The position numbers and the translations under genes were made by a program. A DNA stretch of 12,282 nucleotides. Source: Rubrivivax sp. (GTDB taxonomy: Bacteria; Pseudomonadota; Gammaproteobacteria; Burkholderiales; Burkholderiaceae). Positions 1 to 7,274 of the stretch are shown here, piece by piece. The stretch is from contig SEEY01000051.1 in assembly GCA_004211235.1 (NCBI GenBank), forward strand, positions 1 to 12,282, written 5' to 3'. The notes under the pieces were generated by a model, which ran no database searches, was not told where the DNA came from, and saw only the letters and a program-made list of their open reading frames with translations. Position 1 is the first letter of the stretch, and the number at the start of each line of letters is the position of its first letter.

Positions 1-1
1 C

Positions 2-991
2 ATCAAGATCGGCCGCACCATCCAGAGCTGTGTGCGCAGCCAGGCCCGCATCATCGATGACCTGATGGACATCTCCCGCTCGCGCATGGGCAAGCTCAAG
101 ATCAACGCCTCGGCGATCTACCTGGAGGAGACGATCATCGGCAGCCTGGCCTGGGCGCGCGAGCAGTGCAAGGCCAAGGGCATCGCCTTCGGCATCGACC
201 TGGCGCCCGAGGCGCTGCTGATCCACGCCGACCCGGTCCGCATCGAGCAGGTGGCGATGAACCTGCTCACCAACGCGGTCAAGTTCACGGGCGCCGGGGG
301 CAGCATCCAGGTGCGCACGCTGCGCGACGGCGACGACGCGGTGCTGACGGTCTCGGACACCGGCCGCGGCATTGCCAGCCAGTACCTGACAGAAGTGTTC
401 GAGCTCTACAAGCAGGGCGGACTGCAGCCCTCACCCGGCGACGGCGGCATGGGCATCGGCCTGGCACTGGCGCGCGACATCGTCAGCCTGCACGGAGGCC
501 ACCTCGATGACGCCTCCGAAGGCCCGGGGCTTGGCGCCACTTTCACGCTGAGATTGCCGACGCACATTCGCACCGATTTCGGCGCCTTCGATGCGCTTGA
601 AGAGTCGGCCTCGCTGCAGGGGCTGCGCATCCTGTACGTCGACGATTCGTCGGACACGCTCGAATCGTTCGGCCAGCTGCTGCGGCTGGAGGGCGCCGTC
701 GTGATTCCCGCCCTCGGCGCCCGCGAGGCGCTGCGGCAGGCGCGTGCGGCGCCGGCCATCGACCTGATCCTGTCGGACGTCGGCATGCCCGAAATGGACG
801 GCTACCAGTTGATCGCCGAGCTGCGTCGCCGCCCCGAGACGGCCAGCGTGCCGGCCATCGCCCTGACCGGCTACGGCCGCCCGCAGGATGTGCAACGCGC
901 GCTCACCGCCGGCTTCAACGCCCACCTCGACAAGCCCATCGCCATGGGCAGGCTGAAGGCCACCGTGCGCGAATTGAGAGAGGGTCGCTGA
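2..991 (+). CDS. Hybrid sensor histidine kinase/response regulator, 5' truncated by window edge
   Basis: This is the C-terminal 329 residues of a hybrid two-component kinase; the frame is open to the left edge, so the true start and the phospho-accepting histidine lie outside. Counting from the first full codon at base 2, residues 1-30 are the second helix of the dimerisation domain (SQARIIDDLMDISR). Residues 75-187 are the HATPase domain, with N-box N87 and N91, G1 box DTGRG at 119-123 and G2 box GGMGIG at 148-153. A receiver domain follows at about 208-329, with acidic pair D214/D215, phospho-acceptor D259 in SDVGMPEMDG, T289 and K311. All key residues are present, so both phosphotransfer and ATP binding should work. 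The family includes PAS- and CheB/CheR-linked kinases, but the sensor part is not visible and the signal cannot be named. The next gene starts about 130 bases downstream, so the two may not be cotranscribed. Confidence 0.93.
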   Translation: MKIGRTIQSCVRSQARIIDDLMDISRSRMGKLKINASAIYLEETIIGSLAWAREQCKAKGIAFGIDLAPEALLIHADPVRIEQVAMNLLTNAVKFTGAGGSIQVRTLRDGDDAVLTVSDTGRGIASQYLTEVFELYKQGGLQPSPGDGGMGIGLALARDIVSLHGGHLDDASEGPGLGATFTLRLPTHIRTDFGAFDALEESASLQGLRILYVDDSSDTLESFGQLLRLEGAVVIPALGAREALRQARAAPAIDLILSDVGMPEMDGYQLIAELRRRPETASVPAIALTGYGRPQDVQRALTAGFNAHLDKPIAMGRLKATVRELREGR

Positions 992-1120
992 GCGCCGGTC
1001 GCCGGGCCGCCAAGGGTTCACGGCAGGTTCGCCGAGGATCGGACATGGGATACTTGACCGCTGGAACGCCAGGCCACAAAAAATGGAACGGCAGTTCACT
1101 AGAACATGAGGCGGCAAGTG

Positions 1121-2632
1121 ATGAGCAGAACCATCTCGATCAAGCACACGCTGAGCTACGGCAGTGCCAACCTGCTGGGCAGCGGTGCGCTGGCCATCGC
1201 CGGCGCCTGGCTGCTGTATTTCTACACCACGTTCTGCGGCCTGACGGTGGTCGAGGCGGCCACGATCTTCTCCGTCGCCAGCATCCTTGACGCCATCAGC
1301 AACCCCGTCATGGGGTATATCAGCGACAACTTCTACAACACGCGCCTCGGGCGGAAGTTCGGGCGCCGGCGATTTTTCATTCTCACCGGCATTCCGCTCG
1401 TGCTGCTCTATCCGCTGATGTGGATCGAGGGTTTCGGCTTCTGGTATTACCTCGGCATGTATGCCCTGTTCGAGCTGGTCTATACCTCGATCATGGTGCC
1501 TTATGAAACCCTGGCGACGGAGATGACGACCGACTTCGCCGTCCGCTCCAAGCTGACCGGCGCGAAGGCCATGTTCGGCAAGGGCGCCAACTTCCTGGCC
1601 GCCTTCATCCCGGCGCAGCTCTTCCTGATCTACAGCAAGGAGTCGGCCACGCCCTTCCTGCTGACCGGCATCATCTACGCGCTAATCATGTGCGGCGCGA
1701 TGACGGCGCTCTATTTCTATTCATGGGAGCGGCCGGTCGAAGAGGTGGTGCAGGAACGCGCGGGCGGCCTGGGCCAGGCACTGAAGAAACTGGCCGCGGA
1801 CATGATGTCCACCTTTCACCTGAAGATTTTCCGCAAGCACCTCGGCATGTATCTGCTCGGGTTTGGCGCGGAATGGCTGTTCGCCTCGATATTCACCTAC
1901 TTCATCGTCTTCTGCATGGGGCAGGACAAATCGGTCGTGGGTTATCTGAACAGTTTCAGCTCGGTGATGCAGCTGATCTCGACAATGCTGTTCATCGGCC
2001 TGTGCATCAAGTTCGGTTTCGCGCGGCCCTACCGGATCGCGTTGCTCGTCGTCTGCGGCAGCGTGCTGGCCTACACCGCACTGTTCTACCTGGGCTGGTC
2101 CAGGCAGACCACCACCATCGCGCTGTTCGCCGTCACGGCCGTGTTCGGCATCGGCACCGGCGGCGTGTACTACATCCCCTGGACGGTCTACACCTTCCTG
2201 GCCGATGTCGACGAGGTGCTGACCGGCCGGCGACGTGAGGGCATCTACGCCGGCGCGATGACCTTCGCCGGCAAGATCACCCGCTCCATCGTCGTCTTCG
2301 CCATGGGCTGGATCCTGGGGCAGTTCGGCTTCCTGTCGGGCCAGGCCACGCAGCCGGACACGGCGGTCAACGCCATCATCGGCATCTTCAGCCTGGGCGT
2401 CATCGCGTTGGCTGCGGGCGGCATCTACTACACGACGCAGATGAAGCTGGACCGCAAGAACCACGCGGTGCTGCTGCAGGAAATCGCCCGCATCAAGGCC
2501 GGCGGCCGGATAGCCGACGCCCCTGCCGAGGCCCGCGCCGTCGCCGAGGAGCTGACGGGCTGGAAGTACGAGCAGTGCTGGGGCAACAACAAGCTGGCAC
2601 TGCCGGGCGAGAACATCCACGCCCGGGCGTGA
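1121..2632 (+). CDS. GPH-family MFS sugar:cation symporter
   Basis: A 503-residue inner-membrane transporter of the glycoside-pentoside-hexuronide:cation symporter family (MelB/XylP-like, MFS_2), with about 12 hydrophobic segments. The family hallmark is clear: helix II carries DAISNPVMG (residues 57-65), followed by the cytoplasmic loop D69 ... RLGRKFGRRRFF (75-86). MelB has two cation-binding aspartates in helix II; here the first is kept (D57) but the second position is Asn (N61). A soluble tail of about 50 residues follows the last membrane span. I chose ATG 1121 because GAGG lies 9 bases before it; an in-frame ATG at 1106 would add five residues and has no ribosome site. The substrate cannot be told; the family moves oligosaccharides, glycosides and hexuronates. 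It converges with the PQQ sugar dehydrogenase gene, leaving only 28 bases between their stops. Confidence 0.9.
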   Translation: MSRTISIKHTLSYGSANLLGSGALAIAGAWLLYFYTTFCGLTVVEAATIFSVASILDAISNPVMGYISDNFYNTRLGRKFGRRRFFILTGIPLVLLYPLMWIEGFGFWYYLGMYALFELVYTSIMVPYETLATEMTTDFAVRSKLTGAKAMFGKGANFLAAFIPAQLFLIYSKESATPFLLTGIIYALIMCGAMTALYFYSWERPVEEVVQERAGGLGQALKKLAADMMSTFHLKIFRKHLGMYLLGFGAEWLFASIFTYFIVFCMGQDKSVVGYLNSFSSVMQLISTMLFIGLCIKFGFARPYRIALLVVCGSVLAYTALFYLGWSRQTTTIALFAVTAVFGIGTGGVYYIPWTVYTFLADVDEVLTGRRREGIYAGAMTFAGKITRSIVVFAMGWILGQFGFLSGQATQPDTAVNAIIGIFSLGVIALAAGGIYYTTQMKLDRKNHAVLLQEIARIKAGGRIADAPAEARAVAEELTGWKYEQCWGNNKLALPGENIHARA

Positions 2633-2660
2633 ACGGGCGGCTCAGCGCAGCACGGCCGCT

Positions 2661-4352
2661 TCACCGCGGCGCGATGCGCCAGATCTCGCCCGTCACGTCG
2701 TCGTCCACCAGCAGCGAGCCGTCGTCCTGCACGATGACGGCGCTGGGGCGGCCCCAGACCTCCTTGTCGCTGGCGACGAAGCCGGTGACGAAGTCCTGGT
2801 AGCGGCCGGTGGGCACGCCGCCCTTCATGAACACGCGCACGACCTTGGAGCCGGTGCGGGTGTGGCGGTTCCAGGAGCCGTGCAGCGCCAGGAACATGTC
2901 GCCGTCATAGGCCGGCGCAAAGGCGGCGCGGGCGCCGGCCGGGGCGGCGTACATCACCATGCCGAGCGGCGCGGAGTGGGCGTTGATCAGCAGGTCGGGC
3001 GCCGTCACCTTGTCCTTCAGGTCAGGGCGCTGGCCCTTCAACCGCGGGTCCTCGTTGGCGCCGATGTAGTACCAGGGCCAGCCGTAGAAGGCGCCGGGCT
3101 TCACGCGGGTCAGGTAGTCGGGCGGCAGGTTGTCGCCGAGCAGGTCGCGCTCGTTGACGCTGCAGAACAGGTCGCCGCTGCGCGGATGCAGGTACATGCC
3201 CACGCAGTTGCGCAGGCCGGTCGCGAAGCTGCGCTTGTTGCGGCCATCCGGGTCGAAGGCGATGACGAGTGCGTGGTCCAGCTCGCCACCCCAGGCCGCG
3301 CCCATGCCCTGCTTCGCCTCCCATTGCGCCATCGGTTCGGGCGGCTCGGGCGGCATGCCGTCGGCGACGTTGGTGGCCGAGCCGATGGAGAGGTACATCG
3401 TCTTGCCGTCCGCGGAGAACACCAGCGTGCGCGAGGAATGCGCGCCGACGGCGGCGGTCAGCGTCGGCACCACGACCTCGGGCCCACCGGTGGCCACGAG
3501 GTCACCGTTCCGGTACGGGTAGCGCACGATGGAATTGACGAAGGCGACGTAGAGGTACTGCGGGTGGGCGCCGTTGGGCCAGAAGGCCATGCCGAAGGGC
3601 CGGTCCATGCCCGCGGCAAAAGTGCTCACCACCTCCGCCGTCTCGCCCTGGGTGGAGCGGAACACCTTCACGAGCCGCTTCGGCGTGGAGGAGATGAAGA
3701 TGTCGCCGTTCGGCGCCTTCACCATCACGCGGCCGCGGTCCGGGTCGGTGGCCCAGAGGTTGACCTTGAAGCCTTCGGGCACCTGCGGCGTCACGCCGTC
3801 CGGGCGCGGCACGGTGCGCGGGCCGTTGCTCGCGCTTTCGGTCGCGAAGGGCCGGGGGAGGTCGCTCGCCTTCAGCTCGTGGATGCGGCCCGGCGCGTCC
3901 TCGCTCCAGTTGCCGCGTGGGTCGGTCGCCGCTGCGGCAACGGCTGCGGGAGCCGCCTCCGCCGTCACCCGCCCCGACAGCGAGGCCAGGTAGGTGACGA
4001 GCGCCGCGCGCTGCGCCGGGTCGGGCACGTTGACCGGCATCGTCGTGCCGGGCGCGAAGGCGGCGGGGTCGCGCAGGAAGCGGTCGAGCTCGGCGGCCGT
4101 CCACGTCCGGCCCGACAGTTTCGACAGCGCTGCGGAATAGCCGAACCCATCCAGGCCGGCCACCTTGCGGCCCTGCACGTTGAACAGGCCCGGCCCCATC
4201 AGCGCACGCTGGTCGGGCGTGGCGGTGTGGCACATGGCGCAGTTGCTGTCGAAATAGCGTTTGCCGATGGCCGGCTCGTCGGCGGCCCAGGCCGGCGCCA
4301 CGGCGAGCGTGGCAATGAGGCAAAGCAGTTGGCGGGCGTGGGCGAACGGCAT
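2661..4352 (-). CDS. Secreted cytochrome c - PQQ sugar dehydrogenase fusion (sorbosone dehydrogenase family)
   Basis: A 563-residue periplasmic protein. Residues 1-23 are a signal peptide ending AWA|AD. Residues 25-128 are a class I cytochrome c, with haem site C38-A-M-C41-H42 and likely axial M105. An Ala/Pro-rich linker follows, and residues about 186-563 form a six-bladed beta-propeller of the GSDH/L-sorbosone dehydrogenase family (COG2133). By comparison with soluble glucose dehydrogenase, H305 (GAHSSRTLVFS) would be the base and R381 (GLRNCVG) would contact PQQ. The inferred role is periplasmic oxidation of a sugar or related alcohol/aldehyde, with electrons passed through the fused haem to the respiratory chain. 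The reading frame extends to 4427, but ATG 4352 is preferred: it gives a proper signal peptide and has AGGA five bases upstream. The exact substrate is unknown. No PQQ synthesis genes are in view. Confidence 0.9.
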   Translation of the reverse strand: MPFAHARQLLCLIATLAVAPAWAADEPAIGKRYFDSNCAMCHTATPDQRALMGPGLFNVQGRKVAGLDGFGYSAALSKLSGRTWTAAELDRFLRDPAAFAPGTTMPVNVPDPAQRAALVTYLASLSGRVTAEAAPAAVAAAATDPRGNWSEDAPGRIHELKASDLPRPFATESASNGPRTVPRPDGVTPQVPEGFKVNLWATDPDRGRVMVKAPNGDIFISSTPKRLVKVFRSTQGETAEVVSTFAAGMDRPFGMAFWPNGAHPQYLYVAFVNSIVRYPYRNGDLVATGGPEVVVPTLTAAVGAHSSRTLVFSADGKTMYLSIGSATNVADGMPPEPPEPMAQWEAKQGMGAAWGGELDHALVIAFDPDGRNKRSFATGLRNCVGMYLHPRSGDLFCSVNERDLLGDNLPPDYLTRVKPGAFYGWPWYYIGANEDPRLKGQRPDLKDKVTAPDLLINAHSAPLGMVMYAAPAGARAAFAPAYDGDMFLALHGSWNRHTRTGSKVVRVFMKGGVPTGRYQDFVTGFVASDKEVWGRPSAVIVQDDGSLLVDDDVTGEIWRIAPR

Positions 4353-4384
4353 GAAGTTCCTGCTCCGGGAGATGTCGGCGCAGT

Positions 4385-4420
4385 GTAGAAACGCCGCGCA
4401 CGCCCAAGGCGCCGCGGCGT
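4385..4420 (-). terminator. Probable intrinsic terminator after the BON gene
   Basis: An 8-bp perfect inverted repeat, ACGCCGCG at 4391-4398 with CGCGGCGT at 4413-4420, encloses a second 4-bp stem (4401-4404 with 4408-4411). Read on the minus strand the stem is followed by TTTCT. It lies 34 bases after the stop of the membrane BON gene and before the ribosome site of the PQQ dehydrogenase gene. This suggests the two are separate transcripts. The T tract is short, so termination may be partial. Confidence 0.5.
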
Positions 4421-4453
4421 CGATCACTCAGGACGATGAGCGGCCCGGCGCCG

Positions 4454-5059
4454 TCAGCGCGGGGGAACGGGTTCCACCGCCGTGGCCACGACGCCGCCTG
4501 CCTGCGGCAGGGCCAGCCGGTTGTCGACACCGCGCACACCCTGTGGCGCCGTGGCCAGCACGGTCGCGCGGGCCTTGGCAGCAGCGTCGGGCGCGGGGCC
4601 ATCCAGGCGGACGATGCCGTTGCCGGTGCTGACCTCGATGCGCGCGGCGCTCAAGGCCGGGTCCACGGCCAGCGCCGCCTTGACCTTGGCAGTGATGCCC
4701 GCGTCGTCCATCGCGGTGCCCACGCCGTCCAGGGCCTGGCGCGAGGCCTCGGCAGCGACGTTGGGCGTGTCCGCCACCGACTGGCCGACCTGATTGCCGA
4801 CGTCCTTGACCTGGGCGACGGCGCCGTCCAGTTGCTCGCCAACGCTGCGCGGGTCCTGCATGGCCACCACCGCCACGACAGCGATGGCCGCGCCGATGCC
4901 CAGCGCAAGCAGCCAGGGCAGCACGACGCTGCGCCTGGGCTCGGTCACCACGACCGTGCGTGGCCGTGGCGTGGTGTCAGGTACGCGCAGGCTGCCATCC
5001 GGGGCGATCAGCGAGCGCGGTTCGCGCGACTTGCGGGAGAACGGGTTCCGGAATTGCAT
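4454..5059 (-). CDS. Membrane-anchored BON-domain protein
   Basis: A 201-residue protein with a basic, Pro/Arg-rich cytoplasmic N-terminus, one transmembrane helix at about 46-67, an Ala/Val-rich spacer, and a BON domain at about 118-184 (AGITAKVKAALAVD ... GVRGVDNRLAL). The C-terminus would lie in the periplasm. BON domains (OsmY type) occur in envelope and osmotic-stress proteins and are thought to bind membranes or other ligands. The start ATG 5059 is secured by AGGAG six bases upstream. It shares the order LDGA-spacer-BON with the lipoprotein encoded two genes upstream (5670-6113), so the two are probably diverged paralogues. It lies 81 bases after the ferritin-like gene, separated by two strong dyads. 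Function beyond the family is not known. Confidence 0.85.
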   Translation of the reverse strand: MQFRNPFSRKSREPRSLIAPDGSLRVPDTTPRPRTVVVTEPRRSVVLPWLLALGIGAAIAVVAVVAMQDPRSVGEQLDGAVAQVKDVGNQVGQSVADTPNVAAEASRQALDGVGTAMDDAGITAKVKAALAVDPALSAARIEVSTGNGIVRLDGPAPDAAAKARATVLATAPQGVRGVDNRLALPQAGGVVATAVEPVPPR

Positions 5060-5078
5060 GTCTGTCTCCTGTAGGCCG

Positions 5079-5132
5079 CGCCCGATGGATCGGGCGGGTG
5101 CCGGCGCGCAAGCCGGGCGGCCCGCGCGCCGG
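5079..5132 (-). promoter_or_regulatory. Two strong inverted repeats in the ferritin-BON gap
   Basis: Two dyads fill the 81-base gap. CCGGCGCGC (5101-5109) pairs perfectly with GCGCGCCGG (5124-5132) around a 14-base loop. CGCCCGAT (5079-5086) pairs with ATCGGGCG (5089-5096) around a 2-base centre. On the minus strand the hairpin comes just after the ferritin stop, and the second dyad lies just before the BON ribosome site (5061-5070). No T run follows, so these may be an RNA processing or stability element, or an operator, rather than an intrinsic terminator. Confidence 0.4.
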
Positions 5133-5140
5133 GTCGATCT

Positions 5141-5677
5141 TCAAGCGCGCTTCATCCAGTCCTTCAACTCGTCGGCATGCTCTTCTTCATCCGCCAGGAT
5201 GTCTTCGAGCAGGCGCCGCGTCGTCGAGTCCTTGTCGGCGATGAGCTTGATCATCTGGCGGTAGGTTTCCACCGCGACTCGTTCGGCGACGAGGTCCGAG
5301 CGGATCATGGCCTGAAGGTCGTTCACCGCGTCGTAGTCGGCATGGCTGCGCTCCAGCAAACCGACCGGGTTGAAGTCCGGCTCACCGCCCAGCTGGACGA
5401 TGCGCTCGGCCAACCGGTCCGCATGGCTCAGCTCGGCATTCGCATGGACGAGGAATTCGTCGGCGATGCTGGGTGATTCCAGGCCGGTTGCCATGAAGTG
5501 ATGGCGCCGATAGCGCAGCACGCAGGTGAGCTCTGTGGCCAGCGCGCTGTTCAGCAGGCTGACGATGTCGTCCCGCCAGGGCCCGTAGGCCGGCGTGACG
5601 GCGCCGTCGTCCAGGTCGCTGCGCGCGGCCTTCAGTGCCGCCTCGTCAAGCCGGAGCGGCGTGTAGACATCAGCCAT
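5141..5677 (-). CDS. Ferritin-like diiron protein (bacterioferritin/Dps-type four-helix bundle)
   Basis: A 178-residue four-helix-bundle protein of the ferritin-like superfamily. The ligand pattern for a diiron centre is complete: E49 (ATELTCVLRY), E82 and H85 (NAELSHADR), E132 (LVAERVAVETY), and E164 with H167 (DEEEHADEL). It resembles proteins annotated as bacterioferritin or cytochrome b1. I did not identify a haem-ligand methionine, so haem binding is uncertain. The likely role is iron oxidation/storage or peroxide protection in the cytosol, as no signal peptide is visible. ATG 5677 is preferred over the in-frame TTG at 5686. Either start overlaps the stop of the upstream BON lipoprotein gene (5670-5672) and has no good ribosome site, so translation is probably coupled to that gene. 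Confidence 0.88.
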   Translation of the reverse strand: MADVYTPLRLDEAALKAARSDLDDGAVTPAYGPWRDDIVSLLNSALATELTCVLRYRRHHFMATGLESPSIADEFLVHANAELSHADRLAERIVQLGGEPDFNPVGLLERSHADYDAVNDLQAMIRSDLVAERVAVETYRQMIKLIADKDSTTRRLLEDILADEEEHADELKDWMKRA

Positions 5678-6113
5678 TGCTGGCAACCACGAGCTGGTTG
5701 TCCACCGAGCGCACGCCGTTCACGGCCTGCGCCAGCATCTTGGCGCGCGCCTGCGCATCGGGGCTGGGCGCGGTGCCGGTCAGCTTCACGTGGCCATCCT
5801 TGGCATCGACGTCGATCTTGGTGGCCTTGAGCTGGTCGTCGGCCGCCAGCGAGGCATTGATCTTGGTGACGATGGCGGCATCGGCAACCGCGTCGGACGT
5901 CGCATTGGCGGCGTCCTTCACCTTGGCTTCGGCCGTGTTGGCGGCGTCGCGGGCATCGGCCCGTGCTTCGGCGCCGGACTGCTTGGCGTCGGCGATGGCG
6001 CCGTCCAGCTTCTGGCCGGCGGTGCGGTCGTCCTCGTGCTTGCTGCAGCCTGCCAGCGCAGCGGCCAGCGCCAGGGCGATCATGGACATTCGTTGAGTGG
6101 AGCGGGTGTTCAT
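5670..6113 (-). CDS. BON-domain lipoprotein
   Basis: A 147-residue lipoprotein. The signal sequence ends in lipobox L-A-G-C23, so the mature protein starts at a lipidated Cys and is held in the cell envelope. It is followed by a charged, Ala-rich, probably helical spacer (about 30-77) and one BON domain (about 78-144, DAAIVTKINASLA ... GVRSVDNQLVV). ATG 6113 is chosen because AAGGA lies six bases upstream and because it places the signal peptide correctly; the frame extends to 6185 but that adds a non-signal leader. The gene heads the BON-ferritin-BON unit, and its stop overlaps the start of the ferritin-like gene. Proteins of this type (OsmY/YraP-like) are usually linked to envelope or osmotic stress. 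Confidence 0.87.
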   Translation of the reverse strand: MNTRSTQRMSMIALALAAALAGCSKHEDDRTAGQKLDGAIADAKQSGAEARADARDAANTAEAKVKDAANATSDAVADAAIVTKINASLAADDQLKATKIDVDAKDGHVKLTGTAPSPDAQARAKMLAQAVNGVRSVDNQLVVASNG

Positions 6114-6209
6114 GGTGGGTCCTTTCGCCGGCCCCAAGCCATTCGGAGCCGTTGGAAGCAACTCTCGCCGCTGCTCGTCCGACACGGCATCGGCAGCGGC
6201 GCCACGGCC

Positions 6210-6238
6210 TTGTCAGACAGAACCGCAGCAGCAGCGGT
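6210..6238 (-). terminator. Weak candidate terminator after the DedA-rhodanese gene
   Basis: ACCGC (6222-6226) and GCGGT (6234-6238) form a short stem with a 7-base loop. On the minus strand it is followed by TTCTGTCT. It lies 30 bases after the stop of the DedA-rhodanese gene, in the 154-base gap before the BON lipoprotein gene. I found no convincing promoter in that gap. Confidence 0.28.
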
Positions 6239-6267
6239 GACGTCCGCGCACAGGCCACGCCCAGGTT

Positions 6268-7191
6268 TCAATCGGTTTCGACTGCCAGTCCGGCCTGCGT
6301 CCAGGCGTCGATGCCACCGCGCAGCACGCGCGCCTGGTAGCCGTGCGCCTTCAGCCACTGCGCGGCGCGGGCGGCCGACACGTCGTTCGGACACGCGCAG
6401 TAGGTGACGAACTCCGCCTCCTGCGGCCAGCCGGCCAGCGCCGACTCGCGCAGCGCGCCCAGGTCGAGATGGCGAGCCCCTGGAATGCGGCTGGCCGGCG
6501 GGCCGCCGCGGACGTCGACGAAGACGAGGTTGCCGCCCTGCTGCTGCAGCGCGGTCGCGTCGGCCGGGTCGAGGCGCTCGAAGCCGTTCAGCTCCCGGCG
6601 CACGACCCGCCTGCGCCACAGCCGCCAAGCGAGGTAGACCAGCAGCAGGCTGCCACACAGCACGACGGCCGCGCTGCCCAGCCGATTCAGTTCACGCAGC
6701 AGCGCATCGATCTGCGCATGGAAGATCCGCCCCGCCGCCAGCCCAGCGGCGGCCCACAGCGCCGAGCCGAGCAGGTTCCAGGCCAGGAAGCGCCCGGCCG
6801 TCATGCCCAGCGCGCCAGCCAGTGGCGGCGCCAGCATGGACAGTCCCGGCACGAACTTGGCGATCAGCAGCGTCAGCACGCCGCGGCGGGCGAAGCTGAG
6901 CTCGTTCTGGCGCACGCAGGTGTCCGGCGAGATGGACACGACGCACAGCGCGTTGAGCACCCGCCGCCCCAGCAGCCGGCCGGCCCAGAACCACAGCGCA
7001 TTGGCCACCATGGCCGCCGCGGTGATGGCCGCGAAGGCCCGCAGCGCGAAGCCGTCGCGCGTGGCGGACTCGGCCCCCAGCAACAGCAGCAGCGGCGTGG
7101 ACGGCAGTGGCGCGCCGAGCTGATGCAGCAGCACGGCGATGGCCACGGCGACAAGGCCGTGGCGGGAGAAGAGGTCGAGGATCAGGTCCAT
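6268..7191 (-). CDS. DedA-family membrane protein fused to a rhodanese domain
   Basis: A 307-residue fusion. Residues 1-195 are a DedA/VTT (SNARE-associated) membrane domain, with the entry motif GAPLPSTP (26-33), the re-entrant region FARRGVLTLLIAKFVPG (100-116) and about five hydrophobic segments. Residues about 205-307 are a rhodanese domain facing the cytoplasm, with VDVR (225-228), the catalytic-loop cysteine C265 in TYCACPND, and RGGIDAW (291-297). DedA proteins are linked to membrane-lipid scrambling and proton-motive-force homeostasis; rhodaneses transfer sulfane sulphur, for example to cyanide. Such fusions are known in proteobacteria, but the joint role is not settled. ATG 7191 is chosen because it begins the first membrane segment; the frame runs on to 7353 without useful sequence, and the ribosome site is weak. 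It is divergent from modB, with 83 bases between, so the ModE operator could affect both. Confidence 0.88.
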   Translation of the reverse strand: MDLILDLFSRHGLVAVAIAVLLHQLGAPLPSTPLLLLLGAESATRDGFALRAFAAITAAAMVANALWFWAGRLLGRRVLNALCVVSISPDTCVRQNELSFARRGVLTLLIAKFVPGLSMLAPPLAGALGMTAGRFLAWNLLGSALWAAAGLAAGRIFHAQIDALLRELNRLGSAAVVLCGSLLLVYLAWRLWRRRVVRRELNGFERLDPADATALQQQGGNLVFVDVRGGPPASRIPGARHLDLGALRESALAGWPQEAEFVTYCACPNDVSAARAAQWLKAHGYQARVLRGGIDAWTQAGLAVETD

Positions 7192-7245
7192 GGCGAAGGC
7201 CCGCAGGATAGTCGGCCGCGCTTGCCCGCGCCGCGGTCCGCTCAT

Positions 7246-7269
7246 CGCGATGTAGTTGAGTACATTACG
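7246..7269. promoter_or_regulatory. ModE-type operator (molybdate repressor box)
   Basis: An imperfect palindrome of CGCGATGT (7246-7253), eight bases, and ACATTACG (7262-7269). The halves match at six of eight positions; taking in the flanking A/T pair (7254/7261) gives seven of nine. This 8-8-8 layout, and the ACATnACG half in particular, resembles the ModE site upstream of E. coli modA as I recall it (CGTTATAT-N8-ACATAACG). It ends five bases before the modB start, between modB and the divergent DedA-rhodanese gene, and the window encodes its own ModE. Repression by ModE-molybdate is inferred. I could not place -35/-10 boxes with confidence. Confidence 0.6.
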
Positions 7270-7274
7270 CAGCC

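Noticed and set aside
1055..1084. Possible sigma-70 promoter (TTGACC) before the symporter
   Set aside because: No acceptable -10 hexamer at 16-18 bases; a lone -35-like hexamer is weak evidence.
2619..2639. GC-rich dyad at the end of the symporter gene (12-bp palindrome ACGCCCGGGCGT, plus a CGCCCG/CGGGCG stem) as a terminator
   Set aside because: It overlaps the coding end and has no T tract on either strand; such dyads are common at this GC content.
2862..4388. Long plus-strand open frame opposite the PQQ dehydrogenase gene
   Set aside because: The minus strand encodes an intact exported cytochrome/dehydrogenase with all motifs; the plus-strand product is Arg/His/Gly-rich with no recognisable domain, as expected of an antisense frame at high GC.
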